DNA from: Novosphingobium sp.
GTDB lineage: Bacteria > Pseudomonadota > Alphaproteobacteria > Sphingomonadales > Sphingomonadaceae
Reading direction: 5' to 3'
Length of the DNA stretch: 33,591 bases
Assembly: GCA_020446505.1 (NCBI GenBank)
Contig: JAGREN010000034.1
Location: 1 to 33,591, forward strand
Positions within the stretch are counted from its first letter, which is position 1; every line of letters begins with the position of its first letter. Below, piece after piece: positions 24,264 through 31,639 of the stretch. The translations under genes were made by a program, and so were the position numbers. The notes under the pieces are model-generated. The model was not told where the DNA came from. It saw only the letters and a program-made list of their open reading frames with translations, and searched no databases.

Positions 24264-26569
24264 TCCGCAGTCTGGCGAGGCGATCCGCGCTGCTGGGAAC
24301 GGTAGCGGTGGTGTCCGTCGCGACGTTACCGGCGCTTGCGCTGGCACAGGTTGCCGACTCTGCGCCGCAGTCCGAAGGATCAGCGCGCCCGCCAGCCGAG
24401 CAACAGCGGCGGCCTAACTTCGTCGTCTGGATGATCGATGATGCGGGTTTCTCGCAGTTGGGTTGTTACGGCGGGGTGATCGATACGCCCAATCTCGACA
24501 AACTGGCGCAGTCGGGCCTGCGCTACACCAATTTCCACACGACTCCGGTTTGCGCATCGACGCGCGCAGCTTTCCTGACGGGCCGGATGCCGCATGCGGT
24601 GGACATGGGCAATCATGCTGCCGCTGCCCTGCCATTCCCGGGATACAGAGGTCAGATTCCTGCGAATGCAGGAACGGTCGCCGAAAACCTGCGCCAGTCG
24701 GGCTATCAGACCTATGCAGTGGGCAAGTGGGATCACCTCCGGCTCACCGAAACCTCTGCTGGCGGCCCCTATACGTCATGGCCCAGCAACCAGGGCTTCG
24801 ATCGATTCTATGGTTTTCTTGCCGCCGAAACCGATAATTTCAAACCTCAGCTCTGGTCGGATCACGCGCCCGCCGCTCCGGATCAGTCTGCCGGCTATCA
24901 CCTCACCACCGACCTTGTCGATCACGCGATCTCCTTCATCGAGGCCCGAAATGCAGTCGGCGAGCGGCCGCCCTTTTTCCTCTACTTTGCGACCGGCGCG
25001 ATCCACGCGCCGCACCATGCACCCGATGCCTATCTGGCACGATACAGAGGCAAGTTCGACGCTGGCTGGGACGCGGTGCGGGAACAGATTCTGGCGAGGC
25101 AGAAGGCACAGGGCATCGTACCGGCGAATACCACCCTGGCCGATCGTCCGGAAGGCATGCCGGCCTGGAACACGCTGTCTGCGGACCAGAAGAAAGTCTA
25201 TGCGCGAGCGATGGAGGCAGCTGCGGCGCAGCTAACCCATGCCGATGCCGAGTTCGGGCGGCTCCTTGCCGAACTCAAACACGCGGGCGAACTCGAAAAC
25301 ACGGTCGTCATCGTGCTTTCCGACAACGGCGCGAGCGCGGAAGGATCGCCCGAGGGGGCCTATAGTCATGGCCTCGTGCCGAAAGGGCAGTTCCCGACGC
25401 TCGCCGACAACCTGCCGCATGTGGCAGACTGGGGTACGCACAAGACCTCGCCGCACTATCCGCTTGGCTGGGCCGTCGCGGGCAACACGCCGTTCCGATA
25501 CTACAAGAACACGCCTTACGAAGGGGGGACGAGAGTTCCGCTCATCATGGCCTGGGGAAGTGGTCTGAAAGCACCGGGACAGCTTCGCGGCCAGTACTCT
25601 TTCGTTGCTGATCTCGCTCCGACGATACTCGAGATGGCCGGGGTCAGACCGGCTCGCTACGTCAACAACACCGAGCAGAGCCCGATGCAGGGCACAAGCA
25701 TGACCTACACGTTCACTGGCGCCAGTGTGCCAACTGCGCGGCCACTGCAGTATTACGAAATCAACGGCAGCAGGGCGATCTGGCGCGATGGCTGGAAGGC
25801 CGTTTCCGAACACAATGTGGAGACCTGGAAATTCAGCAAGAGCAAGCCATTCGAGAAGGACAACTGGCAGCTCTACAACCTCGATGCCGAGCTTAACGAG
25901 ATGACCGACCTGTCCTCGGCCCGACCCGAAATCCTATCCTCGCTGAAGACGGCATTCGATGGCGAGGCTGCCAAATACAACATTTATCCCTTGCACGAGG
26001 GCGCCGATGGCATGGCCGAAGTGATGAAGCGCACGCGCGCCGCCTTCATGCAGCGGCGCGGCTATTGGTCGTATCCTGAACCGATCGAACGGGTCAGCCC
26101 GACCAATGCGCCGCCAATCGCTCGCGTGCCGTTCACGATGACCGCACAGGCGCAGGTCAATTCCGACCGCGCGACCGGGCCGGTGTTCGTTGTGGGCGGC
26201 GAGCATGGAGGAATTTCGCTTGGTCTGCGTGAGGGGCGGATGGTGTTCAGCTATCGCGCGACAGACCTCTCCCTTACGGAAACAGTGTCGCAGTCCCGTG
26301 TACCTGCAGGCAAGCACGAACTGTCGCTGACCATTCGCCCGAGCGAAGGGAAGCAGCACATCGAACTGGCCATGGACGGAAGTGTGATCGGAATGGGCGA
26401 GTATGCCGGTCAATTCGACGCATCGTTTCCGATGAACGAGTATTTCAGCATCGGCTTCCAGCCCGGATCGGGACCATCGCCCCTGTCCAGGCAGTATGCG
26501 CGATTCCCCGGTACCCTATCCGATATCAATTTCGACTTTCGGGGAGCAATGGCAGCGAAGCCGCGGTGA
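24260..26569 (+). CDS. Sulfatase-like protein 4, non-canonical active site
   Basis: A 769-residue exported protein that resembles sulfatase 3 in layout, including a C-terminal beta-rich extension (LGLREGRMVFSYRATDLSLT, then VPAGKHELSL). The signal peptide (LARRSALLGTVAVVSVATLP, cut near ALA-Q30) carries twin Arg and may be Tat-dependent. Asp60-Asp61 are present in MIDDAGF. The formylglycine motif reads C98-A-S-T-R102: the third position is Ser, not Pro (or Ala). GKWH reads GKWDH, with Asp158 in place of the conserved His. The other sites (HAPHH, SDNGAS, Lys in YKNTPYEGG) are kept. It could be active with altered chemistry or degenerate. The start overlaps the sulfatase 3 stop (ATGA at 24260-24263) with GGGAGG upstream. 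Confidence 0.9.
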   Translation: MIRSLARRSALLGTVAVVSVATLPALALAQVADSAPQSEGSARPPAEQQRRPNFVVWMIDDAGFSQLGCYGGVIDTPNLDKLAQSGLRYTNFHTTPVCASTRAAFLTGRMPHAVDMGNHAAAALPFPGYRGQIPANAGTVAENLRQSGYQTYAVGKWDHLRLTETSAGGPYTSWPSNQGFDRFYGFLAAETDNFKPQLWSDHAPAAPDQSAGYHLTTDLVDHAISFIEARNAVGERPPFFLYFATGAIHAPHHAPDAYLARYRGKFDAGWDAVREQILARQKAQGIVPANTTLADRPEGMPAWNTLSADQKKVYARAMEAAAAQLTHADAEFGRLLAELKHAGELENTVVIVLSDNGASAEGSPEGAYSHGLVPKGQFPTLADNLPHVADWGTHKTSPHYPLGWAVAGNTPFRYYKNTPYEGGTRVPLIMAWGSGLKAPGQLRGQYSFVADLAPTILEMAGVRPARYVNNTEQSPMQGTSMTYTFTGASVPTARPLQYYEINGSRAIWRDGWKAVSEHNVETWKFSKSKPFEKDNWQLYNLDAELNEMTDLSSARPEILSSLKTAFDGEAAKYNIYPLHEGADGMAEVMKRTRAAFMQRRGYWSYPEPIERVSPTNAPPIARVPFTMTAQAQVNSDRATGPVFVVGGEHGGISLGLREGRMVFSYRATDLSLTETVSQSRVPAGKHELSLTIRPSEGKQHIELAMDGSVIGMGEYAGQFDASFPMNEYFSIGFQPGSGPSPLSRQYARFPGTLSDINFDFRGAMAAKPR

Positions 26570-27124
26570 CGTCTCGTTGAGGTTGATGAGTCCGGAATCG
26601 GTTGTACCCGTGCGAAGAACGCATGCGAAATTGACTGCACCCTATTCTTGTCGCTTCTCCAATAGTGGTGAGCGAAACTCGGTGTCGACAAGGCCATCAC
26701 ACAGCGAATTGTAGCTGGCCGGAATATGCCGAAGATTCAGAAGATTACCGGCGACGAGGGGCGGGTCATGGCCAGGCGCCAAGTCCATTTGCCGGGCGAG
26801 CAAATCGACACTGCAATTGCCGCACCTGCGACGAACCTGTCTGGCGCGCTTGCACCGGAACCATACGCGTCGAACGATGCTGATCGGCATGGAGCGATAC
26901 TGGGTATCGAAATAATTGGAGGTGTGGGCACGACCGTGATCACCGGTCTCACGCCTGTTTCGCCTGATAATTCCTGTTTTTCGGCTGAATATCAGGTGGT
27001 CTCAGTGGTCAGGCTGAGACAATGCACTGAAATTGAGTGCGATATCGCCATATTGCGGTGATCAAACTGCGGGTGGAAAACAGGTCAGGAACAGGGCAAT
27101 AACAGGCCGGATTTCGAGCAGATC
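26570..27124. other. Low-coding spacer at the boundary of the sulfatase and phage-like regions
   Basis: This 555-bp interval has visibly lower GC than the flanking genes and no recognisable gene. One possible small reading frame (26768-27061) is listed separately. I see no insertion-sequence terminal repeats, tRNA or att-like direct repeat in it, but it is the likely left junction of the phage-like island. Confidence 0.5.
26768..27061 (+). CDS. Possible small protein of unknown function
   Basis: A 97-residue reading frame. The start ATG at 26768 is preceded by GAGGGGCGGG, a usable ribosome site. I do not recognise the protein. It contains a repeated-looking Gly/Val-rich stretch (ILGIEIIGGVGTTVITGLTP) and two Cys near the end. 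Codon use is less GC-biased at third positions than in the flanking genes, so it may be a foreign or decayed gene, or non-coding. Confidence 0.25.
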   Translation: MARRQVHLPGEQIDTAIAAPATNLSGALAPEPYASNDADRHGAILGIEIIGGVGTTVITGLTPVSPDNSCFSAEYQVVSVVRLRQCTEIECDIAILR

Positions 27125-27847
27125 ATGCCAAACACCGAACCTGAAACTCCAGTCAAACTGGTTCTCGACACATCGAAGCTGGAACCATGGGAAATCGCCG
27201 CCCTGCTCGATACGCTGTTGGCCTATCCGCATGCCAAATTGAAACGGCTACAGGACGTCGTCACGTCGCGGTGTGCAGCGCAAATCCGTGAAACGATTGC
27301 GTATGATCCTGACCGGCGAAAGGAACTGCTGGAACGATACCCTGCCTATAATCCGGCACGGTCGAGGACGTCGACTGGTCGTATGCACGAAGATCACAAA
27401 AACGCGCAGCGCGCCGGAGCCGTCTTTCTCGCGATGATAAAGGACACGGCAAAAGGTGCGCCACCTAAATTTTACGGCATGCCTGCCAAGGCAACGCTTG
27501 ATTTTCTTGTCGCGTAGTATTGGTCGGATGTGCGGCAGCCAGGTGACGCAGAGGACAATTACAGTTCCTGGATTCATTCCATTGAGCATCGGGAGGTTCG
27601 CAGACGATACCCGGTGGCGCATCTGTGCGCGGCTCTCGCATCGCTGGCAAATGAACGACACAAAGAAGGCCGGGACGACAAATATGACTATCAAGACCTG
27701 GATTTTCTCAGGCGCTGGGTGACGCTCGCCCTCGAGGCCGCCGGCCATATCCGCAACACGCCCGGCCTCCAAAATATGGCTTCGAAGCTGATCCAAATTC
27801 GCTGGATCGAGCCCGAACAAGTTTCTGCACCTCCACACGCCAGCTGA
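27125..27847 (+). pseudogene. Phage-associated hypothetical gene split by in-frame TAG
   Basis: A frame of 240 codons plus the final stop, interrupted by one in-frame TAG at 27515-27517. The 5' part (130 residues) ends FYGMPAKATLDFLVA. Directly after the TAG the same frame continues YWSDVRQPGDAEDNYSSW and runs to 27847, ending WIEPEQVSAPPHAS. Both halves read as normal protein (YPVAHLCAALASLANERH, LRRWVTLALEAAG), with no frame change. The second half has only a GTG at 27530 with a weak ribosome site. The simplest reading is a nonsense-mutated gene; amber readthrough is possible. I do not recognise a domain. It precedes the ParB/methyltransferase gene by 44 bases. Confidence 0.6.
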
Positions 27848-27864
27848 TCCGGTATCTATGGGCG

Positions 27865-27885
27865 GCTCCTTCAACAATGAGGAGC
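27865..27885 (+). promoter_or_regulatory. Hairpin covering the methyltransferase ribosome site
   Basis: GCTCCT (27865-27870) pairs with AGGAGC (27880-27885) around a 9-base loop. The 3' arm is the Shine-Dalgarno AGGAG of the ParB/methyltransferase gene (ATG 27892), so translation could be damped unless the stem opens. A matching arrangement is found at 29268-29298. Confidence 0.4.
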
Positions 27886-27891
27886 ATACCC

Positions 27892-29214
27892 ATGAAACCG
27901 TCACTACAGCTTGCCAGACATACAATCGAATATTTGCCGATCGACGAGATCCGTCCTGATCCGCGCAATCCACGTGCGCATTCCAAACGGCACATACGGA
28001 TTCTCGCGAAAAGCATCGCCGAGTTCAATTTCAACGTGCCCGTCCTGATCGACGACAGCGGACAGCTGGTTACCGGACACGGCCGCCACCAGGCAATGTT
28101 GCTTCTCGGCATGACCGAGATTGCTGCCATCCGCCTCAAGCACCTCAGTGACGAGCAGCGCCGGGCTTTCATGGTTGCGGACAACCGACTCCATGATCTC
28201 AGCAGCTGGAACCGCGACAATCTCGCCTCGATCTTGCTCGAACTCGCCGAAGCCGATCTTGACTTCGACATCGAGCTGACCGGCTTTTCGGTCGGCGAGA
28301 TCGACCTCATGGTGATGTCGCCGGAAGATGAACAGGATCGCGACGAGGCATTGCCCGAATCCGGCCCGGCCGTTGCGACAGAAGGGGAGCTTTGGCACCT
28401 GGGCGACCATCGCCTGCTCTGCGCAGACGCGCTGCGCCTGCCGTCCTATCGCACCCTGATGGAAGAAGAACAGGCCGAAGTCGTTGCAACCGACCCGCCC
28501 TACAATGTTCCCATCGACGGGCATGTGAGTGGCCTTGGAAAGATCCGTCACCGCTCGTTCGTCCAGGGCGCGGGCGAGATGAGCGAGGCAGAGTTCATCG
28601 CCTTTCTCGAAGGCGCGATGCGCAATGCGGCGGAATTCTCCCGGGATGGGTCGCTGCACTACTGGGCAATGGACTGGCGCCATCTTCATGAGCTCACCAT
28701 GGCAGCCCGCGGCGTCTACGATGAACAGGTCAACCTTTGTGTCTGGGCAAAGACCGGTGCCGGCATGGGCTCGCTGTACCGCAGCCAGCATGAACTGTTC
28801 GGTGTCTGGCGCAAGGGCCGGGTCAGGCACCGCAATAACGTCCAGCTCGGTCGCTTCGGGCGGTCGCGCTCGAACGTCTGGTCCTACCCGGGTGCCAACA
28901 GCTTCAGCAAGGCGAGCGACGAAGGCAATCTCCTCGCCCTCCATCCCACAGTGAAGCCGGTGGCGCTCATCGCCGATATCCTGCTCGACTGCACGAAGCG
29001 CGGCGATATTGTGCTCGATCCCTTCCTCGGCAGCGGTTCGACGATCATTGCTGCCGAGAAGGTCGGCAGGCGGGCCCGGGGCCTCGAACTCGATCCGCTC
29101 TATGTCGACACGATCATCCGGCGCTGGCAACGCTGGACGGGCGAGCAGGCAAGGCGCAGTGACGGCGCGCAGTTCGATGACCTCACAGCTGCTGCCTGCT
29201 TTTCCGGGGAATAG
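27892..29214 (+). CDS. ParB-like domain fused to beta-class DNA adenine methyltransferase
   Basis: A 440-residue fusion. Residues about 13-110 are a ParB/Sulfiredoxin-like domain with VTGHGRHQAM (60-69), and residues about 165-425 are a DNA N6-adenine (or N4-cytosine) methyltransferase. DPPY (201-204) comes before the SAM motif DPFLGSGST (376-384), the order of the beta class. Such fusions are common in phages and prophages of alphaproteobacteria, where they modify phage or host DNA. I choose ATG 27892 (GAGGA, 8-base spacer) over ATG 27877. Target sequence unknown. Next gene: DUF5681, after a spacer with a long hairpin. Confidence 0.9.
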   Translation: MKPSLQLARHTIEYLPIDEIRPDPRNPRAHSKRHIRILAKSIAEFNFNVPVLIDDSGQLVTGHGRHQAMLLLGMTEIAAIRLKHLSDEQRRAFMVADNRLHDLSSWNRDNLASILLELAEADLDFDIELTGFSVGEIDLMVMSPEDEQDRDEALPESGPAVATEGELWHLGDHRLLCADALRLPSYRTLMEEEQAEVVATDPPYNVPIDGHVSGLGKIRHRSFVQGAGEMSEAEFIAFLEGAMRNAAEFSRDGSLHYWAMDWRHLHELTMAARGVYDEQVNLCVWAKTGAGMGSLYRSQHELFGVWRKGRVRHRNNVQLGRFGRSRSNVWSYPGANSFSKASDEGNLLALHPTVKPVALIADILLDCTKRGDIVLDPFLGSGSTIIAAEKVGRRARGLELDPLYVDTIIRRWQRWTGEQARRSDGAQFDDLTAAACFSGE

Positions 29215-29267
29215 ACTCGCCTCACGCAGGTTTCTGCACCTGGCCCACACCTGCACGTTCAATCATG

Positions 29268-29301
29268 ACTCCAGTGCGGCATCCCGCCGCACCGGAGTTT
29301 T
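29268..29301 (+). promoter_or_regulatory. Hairpin covering the DUF5681 ribosome site, terminator-like
   Basis: Arm 29268-29280 (ACTCCAGTGCGGC) pairs with 29286-29298 (GCCGCACCGGAGT), 12 of 13 pairs, around ATCCC, followed by TTT. It resembles an intrinsic terminator. The Shine-Dalgarno GGAG (29294-29297) of DUF5681 (ATG 29305) is inside the 3' arm, so the stem may both attenuate transcription and block initiation of the DUF5681-terminase pair. Confidence 0.5.
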
Positions 29302-29304
29302 GTC

Positions 29305-29676
29305 ATGTCAGATGTCGAGCGCGCAGAGCGCGGCCGCTTTCCGAAGGGCAGGAGCGGTAATCCGAAAGGCCGCCCTCGCAAGGATCGGACCGTCAGTTCG
29401 GCGATCCTTGAGGCGGCGAATGCCACAGTAACGGTAACCGAGAACGGAAAGCGCCGGAAAATCCGGAAGGTGAAGGCCAGCGCCACCCAGATCGCCAACA
29501 AGGGGGCAGCAGGCGACCTCCGCGCGGGCAAGCTGATGCTTGAAATGGCCGCGAAGGCCGAAGCCGCAGAAAAGGCCGCTGCTCCCGTCGATGTGCCCCT
29601 GGCGCAAAGCGATCAGGAAATCGTCGAAGCCTTTCTTGCGGATTTCCTCAAGCACATCGAGGAGAACGGGCAATGA
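29305..29676 (+). CDS. DUF5681 protein, likely terminase-associated
   Basis: A 123-residue protein. The N-terminus RFPKGRSGNPKGRPRKDR is the DUF5681 signature (FxKGxSGNPxGRP). The middle is basic (ENGKRRKIRKVKASATQIAN), then helical and Ala/Glu-rich. Proteins with this domain are regularly encoded just upstream of terminase large subunits and are thought to act as DNA-binding or small-terminase-like partners; this is not proven. The stop overlaps the terminase start (ATGA at 29673-29676), indicating coupled translation. Confidence 0.85.
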   Translation: MSDVERAERGRFPKGRSGNPKGRPRKDRTVSSAILEAANATVTVTENGKRRKIRKVKASATQIANKGAAGDLRAGKLMLEMAAKAEAAEKAAAPVDVPLAQSDQEIVEAFLADFLKHIEENGQ

Positions 29677-31319
29677 TCCCTGAATACATGCAACACTTCC
29701 ATCGGAAAAAGGTCACCTACAGGGAGTTCGATGCGCTCACCCGGCTCCATTTTGCCGTCTTCGTCCAGCGCGTCTTCGCCGAACTCAATCCCGGCGTCAG
29801 CTATCTCGACAACTTTCACATCCATGTGATCAACGAGGCGCTGGAAGACCTGCGGCGTGGCGATGAACGGCGTCTGGCCGTTGCCATGCCGCCCCGCAGC
29901 CTCAAATCAATCATCATCTCGGTCGCGTGGGTTGCTTGGCTGCTAGGGCACGATCCGGGGCAGAAGATTATCTGCGTCAGCTATAGCCAGGAACTTGCCG
30001 ACAAGTTGGCGAGTGACTGCCGGCAGGTGATGCAGTCCGACTGGTACCAGCGGCTGTTCCCGAAGACCCGGCTGCGGCAGGGACGCCAGTCGCTGGCGAA
30101 TTTCGAGACCACTGCCGGCGGCGGTCGGTTTTCTACCTCGACCGGGGGTACTCTGACCGGCTTCGGCGCCGAATGGATCATTCTCGATGATCCGATGAAG
30201 CCGTCCGAGGCCCTGTCCGATACCGAGCGCAACACCGCCAACAACTGGATTCAGCACACGCTGTTCACCCGCCTCAATGACAAACGCACGGGCCGGATCG
30301 TGCTGGTCATGCAGCGGCTGCACCTCGATGATGCCATCGGCAATCTCGAGGAGAAGGCACCCGGCACCTTCCGTCTGCTCTCATTTCCGGCCATCGCACT
30401 CGAAGACGAAGTCCACGATTATGCGACGCCGTTTGGAAGGCTCCGTCACCTGCGCAAGGAAGGCGAAGCGCTCCATCCCGAACGTGAACCGCTCGAGGTG
30501 CTGGAAGAGCAGCGCAGGCTGCTGGGCAGCATGTACTTCTCGGCACAATACCTGCAGGCGCCGGTTCCGGTCGAAGGCAATCTCGTCAAGCGGGCCTGGT
30601 TCCGGGATTATCAGCCCTTCGAGATCGAGCATCCCGACCGTATTATCCAGTCATGGGATACCGCCTCCAAGGCGGGTCAGGTGAACGACTACAGCGTTTG
30701 CACGACATGGGCGGCGAAGGGCGACCGCTATTACCTGCTCGATGTTCATCGCGAGCGCCTGGAGTTTCCGGCTCTCAAATATCGTGTGGTCGACCAAGCA
30801 GACCGGTTCAAGGCCGATCTGGTCCTGATCGAGGACAAGGGCTCCGGCGAAGGGCTCTTGCAGGTACTGCGCGCTGAAGGCTTCGGCAAATGCCGTCCCG
30901 TCCTGCCCGAGCGCGACAAGGCAAGCCGCTTCGTCACCGCCTCGGCCATGATCGAGGAGGGGCGGGTCTATCTGCCCCATTCCGCAGCCTGGCTGGATGT
31001 CTACCTCGACGAGCTTTGCGGCTTTCCCGGCATGCGCCATGACGATCAGGTCGATTCCACCTCGCAGGCGCTCAATTTCCTGCTCGAGGAAGGCAATCCG
31101 GGTGGGATCTTTCACTATTATCGCCAGGAGCACGAGAAGCGCGAGGCTTGGCACAAGGATCGCACGGTCAAAATGCGCGCGCCTCGCGGCGTCAGCCATT
31201 TCTATGGCATCGATGGCACCTGCTATCCGGTTGGCGCCGACAGGATCCTCTGGCTGACCGAGCAGGATGCCGCCGGAGCCATGGCGGCTGGATTTGTCCG
31301 TCTGCCTCCCGATCGCTGA
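29673..31319 (+). CDS. Phage terminase large subunit
   Basis: A 548-residue packaging motor protein. The ATPase domain carries a Walker-A-like MPPRSLKS (72-79) and a Walker B WIILDD (168-173). The C-terminal RNase H-like nuclease domain contains SWDTASKAG, VLIEDKGSGEGLL and MRHDDQVDSTSQALNFLL, which supply the acidic metal ligands. Full length for the family, with no frameshift. It overlaps DUF5681 by ATGA. In a phage a portal and capsid gene would follow; here a convergent XRE gene begins 2 bases after the stop, so the gene is a remnant or was recruited. Confidence 0.92.
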   Translation: MIPEYMQHFHRKKVTYREFDALTRLHFAVFVQRVFAELNPGVSYLDNFHIHVINEALEDLRRGDERRLAVAMPPRSLKSIIISVAWVAWLLGHDPGQKIICVSYSQELADKLASDCRQVMQSDWYQRLFPKTRLRQGRQSLANFETTAGGGRFSTSTGGTLTGFGAEWIILDDPMKPSEALSDTERNTANNWIQHTLFTRLNDKRTGRIVLVMQRLHLDDAIGNLEEKAPGTFRLLSFPAIALEDEVHDYATPFGRLRHLRKEGEALHPEREPLEVLEEQRRLLGSMYFSAQYLQAPVPVEGNLVKRAWFRDYQPFEIEHPDRIIQSWDTASKAGQVNDYSVCTTWAAKGDRYYLLDVHRERLEFPALKYRVVDQADRFKADLVLIEDKGSGEGLLQVLRAEGFGKCRPVLPERDKASRFVTASAMIEEGRVYLPHSAAWLDVYLDELCGFPGMRHDDQVDSTSQALNFLLEEGNPGGIFHYYRQEHEKREAWHKDRTVKMRAPRGVSHFYGIDGTCYPVGADRILWLTEQDAAGAMAAGFVRLPPDR

Positions 31320-31320
31320 C

Positions 31321-31524
31321 CTAAGCCAGCAGATCCGAAGCGGTCACGCCGAGCGGCTTGGCAAGCTTCTCGACGACTGTGATGGTCGGGTTTCGTGCCC
31401 CGCGCTCGATGTCGGAGACATAGGTGCGATGAATGTCAGCACGGTCGGCGAAGTCTTCCTGGCTCCAGCCTTTCTCGGTGCGCAGGCGGCGCAAATTTCG
31501 GGCAAGGCGCTGGCGGACGTCCAT
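31321..31524 (-). CDS. Small XRE-family DNA-binding repressor
   Basis: A 67-residue protein that is almost entirely an HTH_3 domain: RLARNLRRLRTEKGWSQEDF, then ADIHRTYVSDIERGARNPTI. Alternative starts are ATG 31533 (3 residues longer) and TTG 31566 (14 longer); none has a strong ribosome site. Size and motif resemble both phage repressors and the controller (C) proteins of restriction-modification systems. It is convergent with the terminase gene and divergent from the nuclease-like gene at 31640, with three ACAAT-type repeats in the spacer. It may control the nuclease gene. Confidence 0.82.
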   Translation of the reverse strand: MDVRQRLARNLRRLRTEKGWSQEDFADRADIHRTYVSDIERGARNPTITVVEKLAKPLGVTASDLLA

Positions 31525-31545
31525 GCCCGCCATGAACGCGCCTGC

Positions 31546-31577
31546 AGACAATCGATCTACAGACAATGAGTGACAAT
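31546..31577. promoter_or_regulatory. Three AGACAAT/TGACAAT repeats in the divergent XRE-nuclease spacer
   Basis: AGACAAT at 31546-31552 and 31561-31567 and TGACAAT at 31571-31577 (starts 15 and 10 bases apart) lie just upstream of the XRE gene. They are likely operator half-sites for that protein. TTGACT at 31582-31587 could be a -35 box for the nuclease gene, but the matching -10 is weak. Confidence 0.35.
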
Positions 31578-31639
31578 ACGCTTGACTTCCCCGGTTCTTC
31601 GAGCATCAGCGATGTCACTTATCGTATGCAGAGAACTTC

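Noticed and set aside
14561..26569. Polysaccharide utilisation locus for a sulfated glycan
   Set aside because: There is no SusD-like protein, glycoside hydrolase or polysaccharide lyase. Only sulfatases, FGE and a TonB receptor are present.
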